From positions 1 to 10,047 of the forward strand of contig JABUSX010000129.1 of NCBI GenBank assembly GCA_021442545.1: a DNA stretch of 10,047 bases, given 5' to 3'. The notes under the pieces were generated by a model. The model searched no databases, was not told the origin of the DNA, and saw only the letters and a program-made list of their open reading frames with translations. This document shows, one piece after another, positions 7,053 to 10,047 of this stretch (the first letter of the stretch is position 1; every line of letters begins with the position of its first letter). The stretch comes from Eubacterium sp. GTDB taxonomy: Bacteria; Bacillota; Clostridia; Lachnospirales; Lachnospiraceae. A program made the position numbers and the translations under genes.

Positions 7053-7838
7053 TTAAATAATGTGCTTCGCAAGCAATGTATCGTGTAAGGTTTTTGCCGC
7101 CGCATCCGGATCCAGATCGGGATAAACCGTTCCTGTACCCTTACGAACCTTATCAGAAGCTTTTGCGATCTTGGTCGGAGAACCGGCAAGTCCGATATCC
7201 TCATCATGCAGATCCTTAAGATCATATCTTCCCCAGGTCGTGATTTCTGCGTCAACCGCATCCCAGATGCCGCCCGGCGTCATATAACGCGGCTCATTCA
7301 GCTCAGAGAGAGCTGTCAGCAGGCACGGCATTTTTGCTTTCACGATATGGTAACGGTCGTCATACTGACGCTGAACGATGACGGAATCTCCATCGATCTC
7401 AATGCTCTGTGTATAGGAAATAACCGGAACGCCGAGATGTTCGGCAATCTGCGGTCCGACCTGAGCGGTATCACCGTCGATCGCCTGACGGCCGGTGATG
7501 ATCAGATCATATTCCAGATTGCGGATACCTGCCGCGATCGTCTGGGATGTAGCCCATGTATCGGCTCCGCCGAGAACACGGTCCGTAATCAGGATCGCTT
7601 TGTCAGCGCCCATCGCAAGAGCTTCACGCAGAACGGCATCTGCCTTCGGCAGACCCATCGTCACAACAGTAACTTCTGCGCCGTACTGATCTTTCAGTCT
7701 CAGAGCGGCTTCAAGACCGGCCTTGTCATCCGGGTTCATGATAGCGAGCATGGCTGCACGGTCAAGTGTGCCGTCCGGTTTAAATTTAACACCGCCCGCA
7801 GTATCCGGTACCTGTTTAATACATACTACTACTTTCAC
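7053..7838 (-). CDS. etfB: Electron transfer flavoprotein beta subunit (bifurcating type)
   Basis: The 261-residue beta subunit of EtfAB, full length for the family. It opens with MKVVVCIKQVPDT, the usual EtfB start, and carries TGRQAIDGDTAQVGPQ at 115-130. That segment binds the bifurcating FAD in clostridial enzymes, where non-bifurcating EtfB binds AMP. NADH is the expected electron donor. Translation begins at GTG (7838-7836); no in-frame ATG is available before residue 30, and AAAGGAGAG stands 6-8 nt upstream. It lies 19 nt after bcd and 18 nt before etfA, a tight operon arrangement matching the Bcd-EtfAB complex that reduces crotonyl-CoA and ferredoxin together. Confidence 0.96.
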   Translation of the reverse strand: MKVVVCIKQVPDTAGGVKFKPDGTLDRAAMLAIMNPDDKAGLEAALRLKDQYGAEVTVVTMGLPKADAVLREALAMGADKAILITDRVLGGADTWATSQTIAAGIRNLEYDLIITGRQAIDGDTAQVGPQIAEHLGVPVISYTQSIEIDGDSVIVQRQYDDRYHIVKAKMPCLLTALSELNEPRYMTPGGIWDAVDAEITTWGRYDLKDLHDEDIGLAGSPTKIAKASDKVRKGTGTVYPDLDPDAAAKTLHDTLLAKHII

Positions 7839-7857
7839 GGTAATCTCTCCTTTCCGA

Positions 7858-9009
7858 TTATTTCAGCAGATCTGCCGAAATGACCATACGCTGAACTTCT
7901 GAGGTTCCTTCGTAGATCTCGGTGATCTTGGCATCGCGCATCATACGTTCCACATCATATTCACGGATATATCCGTATCCGCCGAAGAGCTGTACACATT
8001 TCCGCGTAACTTCGGAAGCTGTTTCGGAAGCAAAAAGTTTCGCCTTGGCAGCTTCTACGCCGTAATAACGTTTGTTTTCCTTCGCCCATGCCGCCTGATA
8101 AACAAGCAGACGAGCCGCTTCGATACGTGCAGCCATATCGGCAAGCTGGAACTGTGTGTTCTGGAAAGCAGAAATCGAACGTCCGAACTGTTTTCTTTCT
8201 TTTACATACTTGATTGTGGCATCCAATGCACCTTCAGCAATGCCGAGAGCCTGTGCGGCAATACCGATACGGCCGCCGTCCAGTGTATGCATGGCAATAT
8301 TGAAGCCCTTGCCCTGCTGGCCGAGAAGCGCATCCTTCGGAATACGGCAGTCCTGGAAGATCAGCTCGTATGTAGCCGAACCGCGGATACCCATCTTCTT
8401 TTCTTTGGTACCGAATGTAAATCCGGGAGTACCCTTTTCAACGATGAAAGCAGAGATCTCTTTGAATTTGCGGCCTTTCTTTTCAATGATGCCTGTAACA
8501 GCAATGATAATATATATATCCGCATACTTGCCGTTCGTGATGAAGCACTTGGAACCGTTAAGCACCCATTCTTCACCATCCAGAACCGCCTTGGTCTGCT
8601 GACCCTGTGCATCTGTTCCGGCGCCGGGCTCGGTCAGACCGAAGGCCCCAAGATACTCGCCGCTGCAGAGCTTCGGGATGTACTTTTCTTTCTGCGCCTG
8701 CGTCCCGTAGGTCATAATGGGATCGATGCAGAGAGAGGTATGTCCGGAAAGAACAACGGCCGTTGTGCCGCAGGCTTTTGCCATCTCTTCAACAGCAAGG
8801 ACATAACACAGAACATCGGCACCCTGTCCGCCCATATCCTTCGGAACCGGAATGCCGAGCATACCACATTTCGCCATCTTCTCAACGGTTTCGATGGGGA
8901 AGCGTTCTTCTTCGTCGATCTCCTGGGCAAGAGGCTTGACTTCCTTTTCAGCAAAGTCACGGAACATGTCTCTGGCCATCTCATGTTTCTTGTCAAATTG
9001 AAACTCCAT
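7858..9009 (-). CDS. bcd: Butyryl-CoA dehydrogenase (short-chain acyl-CoA dehydrogenase)
   Basis: A 383-residue FAD acyl-CoA dehydrogenase that here works in reverse, reducing crotonyl-CoA to butyryl-CoA with electrons from EtfAB. Full length. GLTEPGAGTD and the following WVLNGSKCFITNG form the flavin and substrate region. ERKQFGRSISAFQNTQF and LFGGYGYIREYDVERMMRD are C-terminal acyl-CoA dehydrogenase signatures. The catalytic base is Glu367 in IYEGTSEVQR, the same position as in Megasphaera butyryl-CoA dehydrogenase. The ATG at 9009 is set by GGAGG 6 nt upstream. The 118-nt gap from hbd, with a stem-loop, is the only long gap within the butyrate cluster, so bcd-etfB-etfA may be expressed partly apart from hbd. 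Substrate specificity for C4 rests on neighbours and overall resemblance; other short-chain substrates cannot be excluded. Confidence 0.96.
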   Translation of the reverse strand: MEFQFDKKHEMARDMFRDFAEKEVKPLAQEIDEEERFPIETVEKMAKCGMLGIPVPKDMGGQGADVLCYVLAVEEMAKACGTTAVVLSGHTSLCIDPIMTYGTQAQKEKYIPKLCSGEYLGAFGLTEPGAGTDAQGQQTKAVLDGEEWVLNGSKCFITNGKYADIYIIIAVTGIIEKKGRKFKEISAFIVEKGTPGFTFGTKEKKMGIRGSATYELIFQDCRIPKDALLGQQGKGFNIAMHTLDGGRIGIAAQALGIAEGALDATIKYVKERKQFGRSISAFQNTQFQLADMAARIEAARLLVYQAAWAKENKRYYGVEAAKAKLFASETASEVTRKCVQLFGGYGYIREYDVERMMRDAKITEIYEGTSEVQRMVISADLLK

Positions 9010-9081
9010 AATAAACCTCCATTTTTATTTTTTATACAAGGCAGCGCATCTCAAAAACTGTCATGTATGTTTTTAATTTAA

Positions 9082-9109
9082 CCGGCAGAAGCGTTTCCGC
9101 TCCTGCCGG
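9082..9109 (-). terminator. GAAA-capped stem-loop between hbd and bcd
   Basis: On the minus strand CCGGCAGGAGCG-GAAA-CGCTTCTGCCGG makes a 12-bp stem with one G-U pair and a GNRA tetraloop, 18 nt after the hbd stop. The trailing bases TTAAATTAAAAA are A/T-rich but not a clean U-tract. It may be a weak terminator, an attenuator, or an mRNA-processing or stability element that changes the hbd to bcd-etfBA ratio. Termination is not certain. Confidence 0.55.
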
Positions 9110-9127
9110 ATCCGTTTGTACAACGAA

Positions 9128-10009
9128 TTATTTCCTGTCTGTCGGGACCTTGTTGCGGATTCCTTCAGAGTAATCATAGAAACCGATTCCGGTCTTCACG
9201 CCGAGACGTTTGCCGCGCACCATCTTGCGAAGGGTCGGGCATGCACGATATTTGGAGTCTCCGGTATCAGAATAGATGACATCCATAACTGCAAGGCAGA
9301 TATCCAGTCCGATGAAGTCGCCGAGTTCCAGCGGGCCCATGGGATGGTTTGCACCAAGCTTCATGGCTGCATCGATACCGGCAATATCCGATGTGCCGGA
9401 CTCATATACAAAGATTGCTTCGTTGATCATCGGAATCAGGATACGGTTTACAACGAAACCGGCTGCTTCCTCGACCTGAACCGGAGTCTTGCCGAGCTTT
9501 TTGGAGATTTCCGTAATGGCGGCAACATCTTCCTTCGGTGTGTTCAGACCGGAGATGATCTCAATCAGCTTCATGACGGGAGCCGGATTGAAGAAATGCA
9601 TACCGATGATCGGCTTGCTCAGACTTGCGCCGATTTCCGTGATGGAAAGAGAGGATGTGTTGGAAGCAAAAATGCAGTTTTCGTTCTTGACGATATTGTC
9701 CTGAAGTTCCTTGAAGCAGGCTTTCTTGATCTCCATATTCTCAAGGGCAGCTTCCACGATCAGGTCTGCATCGACGCAGATCTCATTCAGTCCGGTGACA
9801 AACTTGGCAGCAATGGCATCCGCAGCAGCCTGCTCCATTTTGCCTTTCTCGACCATTTTTGCAAGACTCTTCTGAATTTTGCCCAGACCGCCGTCTGCGA
9901 ACTCTTTTTTGATATCACAAAGATATACTTTTTCTACATCTTCACACTGTGCAAAGCACTGCGCGATTCCGGAACCCATTGCGCCGGCACCAATAACACC
10001 AACAATCAT
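9128..10009 (-). CDS. hbd: 3-hydroxybutyryl-CoA dehydrogenase
   Basis: A 293-residue, full-length NAD(P)-dependent dehydrogenase that reduces acetoacetyl-CoA to (S)-3-hydroxybutyryl-CoA in butyrate formation. The Rossmann motif GAGAMGSG is at residues 7-14, with an acidic residue at the end of the second strand (CDIKK, Asp32) suggesting a preference for NAD(H). SNTSS (116-120), the catalytic HFFNP (His138, paired with Glu150) and Asn188 in VVNRI are present. The C-terminal domain carries the NHPMGPLELGDFIGLD motif (221-236). AAAAGGAGAG lies 7-9 nt before the ATG at 10009. Downstream, after a 118-nt gap with a stem-loop, come bcd, etfB and etfA. Crotonase is not between hbd and bcd as in some clostridial operons; it may lie beyond the right edge, where the promoter must also be. 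Confidence 0.96.
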   Translation of the reverse strand: MIVGVIGAGAMGSGIAQCFAQCEDVEKVYLCDIKKEFADGGLGKIQKSLAKMVEKGKMEQAAADAIAAKFVTGLNEICVDADLIVEAALENMEIKKACFKELQDNIVKNENCIFASNTSSLSITEIGASLSKPIIGMHFFNPAPVMKLIEIISGLNTPKEDVAAITEISKKLGKTPVQVEEAAGFVVNRILIPMINEAIFVYESGTSDIAGIDAAMKLGANHPMGPLELGDFIGLDICLAVMDVIYSDTGDSKYRACPTLRKMVRGKRLGVKTGIGFYDYSEGIRNKVPTDRK

Positions 10010-10047
10010 TTTCTGTCTCTCCTTTTAAATATAATTAGTTATTTGTA

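Noticed and set aside
7206-7883. Plus-strand frame of 225 codons opposite etfB
   Set aside because: Antisense to a well-supported gene, with no start signal or known domain.
8287-9081. Plus-strand frame of 264 codons opposite bcd
   Set aside because: Antisense to bcd with no Shine-Dalgarno. It runs into the intergenic region only by lack of stops.
9010-9081. Internal bcd promoter using TATAAA near 9030-9035
   Set aside because: The best -35-like hexamers (TTGAGA, ATGACA) are 12 or 22 nt away, outside the workable spacing, so a promoter is not supported.
10028-10033. TATATT upstream of hbd as a -10 element
   Set aside because: It lies only 2 nt before the AAAAGGAG ribosome binding site, so a transcript starting there would lose that site; the expected -35 region is at the window edge.

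Overview
The window is a Gram-positive anaerobe segment in which every supported gene lies on the minus strand, so transcription runs from the right edge to the left. Strong GGAGG/AAGGAG ribosome binding sites, intermediate GC by eye, a class II (Bacillus/Clostridium-type) EPSP synthase and a clustered butyryl-CoA pathway point to a butyrate-forming member of the Clostridia. A Lachnospiraceae-like organism is my inference; species cannot be read from the sequence.

Right part (about 5.93-10.05 kb): the butyryl-CoA synthesis genes in the order hbd, bcd, etfB, etfA. Hbd reduces acetoacetyl-CoA to 3-hydroxybutyryl-CoA. Bcd together with EtfAB reduces crotonyl-CoA to butyryl-CoA and, by flavin-based electron bifurcation, passes low-potential electrons to ferredoxin. 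Thiolase and crotonase, needed to complete the route, are not here and may lie beyond the right edge. A GAAA-capped 12-bp stem-loop sits in the 118-nt hbd-bcd gap. A perfect 12-bp stem with a UUCG loop follows etfA.

Middle (2.23-5.92 kb): two half-size ABC exporters only 5 nt apart, forming a heterodimeric type IV exporter. The first subunit has a degenerate ATPase site (Asp for the catalytic Glu, Gln for the switch His). The second has intact catalytic residues but an LSQGQ signature. Substrate is unknown; drug or lipid-like compounds would fit the family.

Left part (1-2.18 kb): a free-standing aroA (shikimate pathway) close behind the exporter, with an extra internal segment and an ambiguous start. 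It is followed by a 260-nt gap and an Rrf2-family regulator that has three cysteines suited to an Fe-S cluster or thiol sensing. The regulator gene has its own sigma-A-like promoter overlapped by a perfect 7-bp dyad (ATAAACC-N13-GGTTTAT), probably an autoregulatory operator, and ends at a clear intrinsic terminator. One half of that operator is repeated just beyond the terminator at the left edge, which may mark another target.

I saw no mobile element, CRISPR array, tRNA or rRNA. The core content is ordinary metabolism. The points worth a second look are the regulatory signals (Rrf2 dyad, the stem-loops, the short ORF ahead of aroA), the aroA insertion and the asymmetric exporter.
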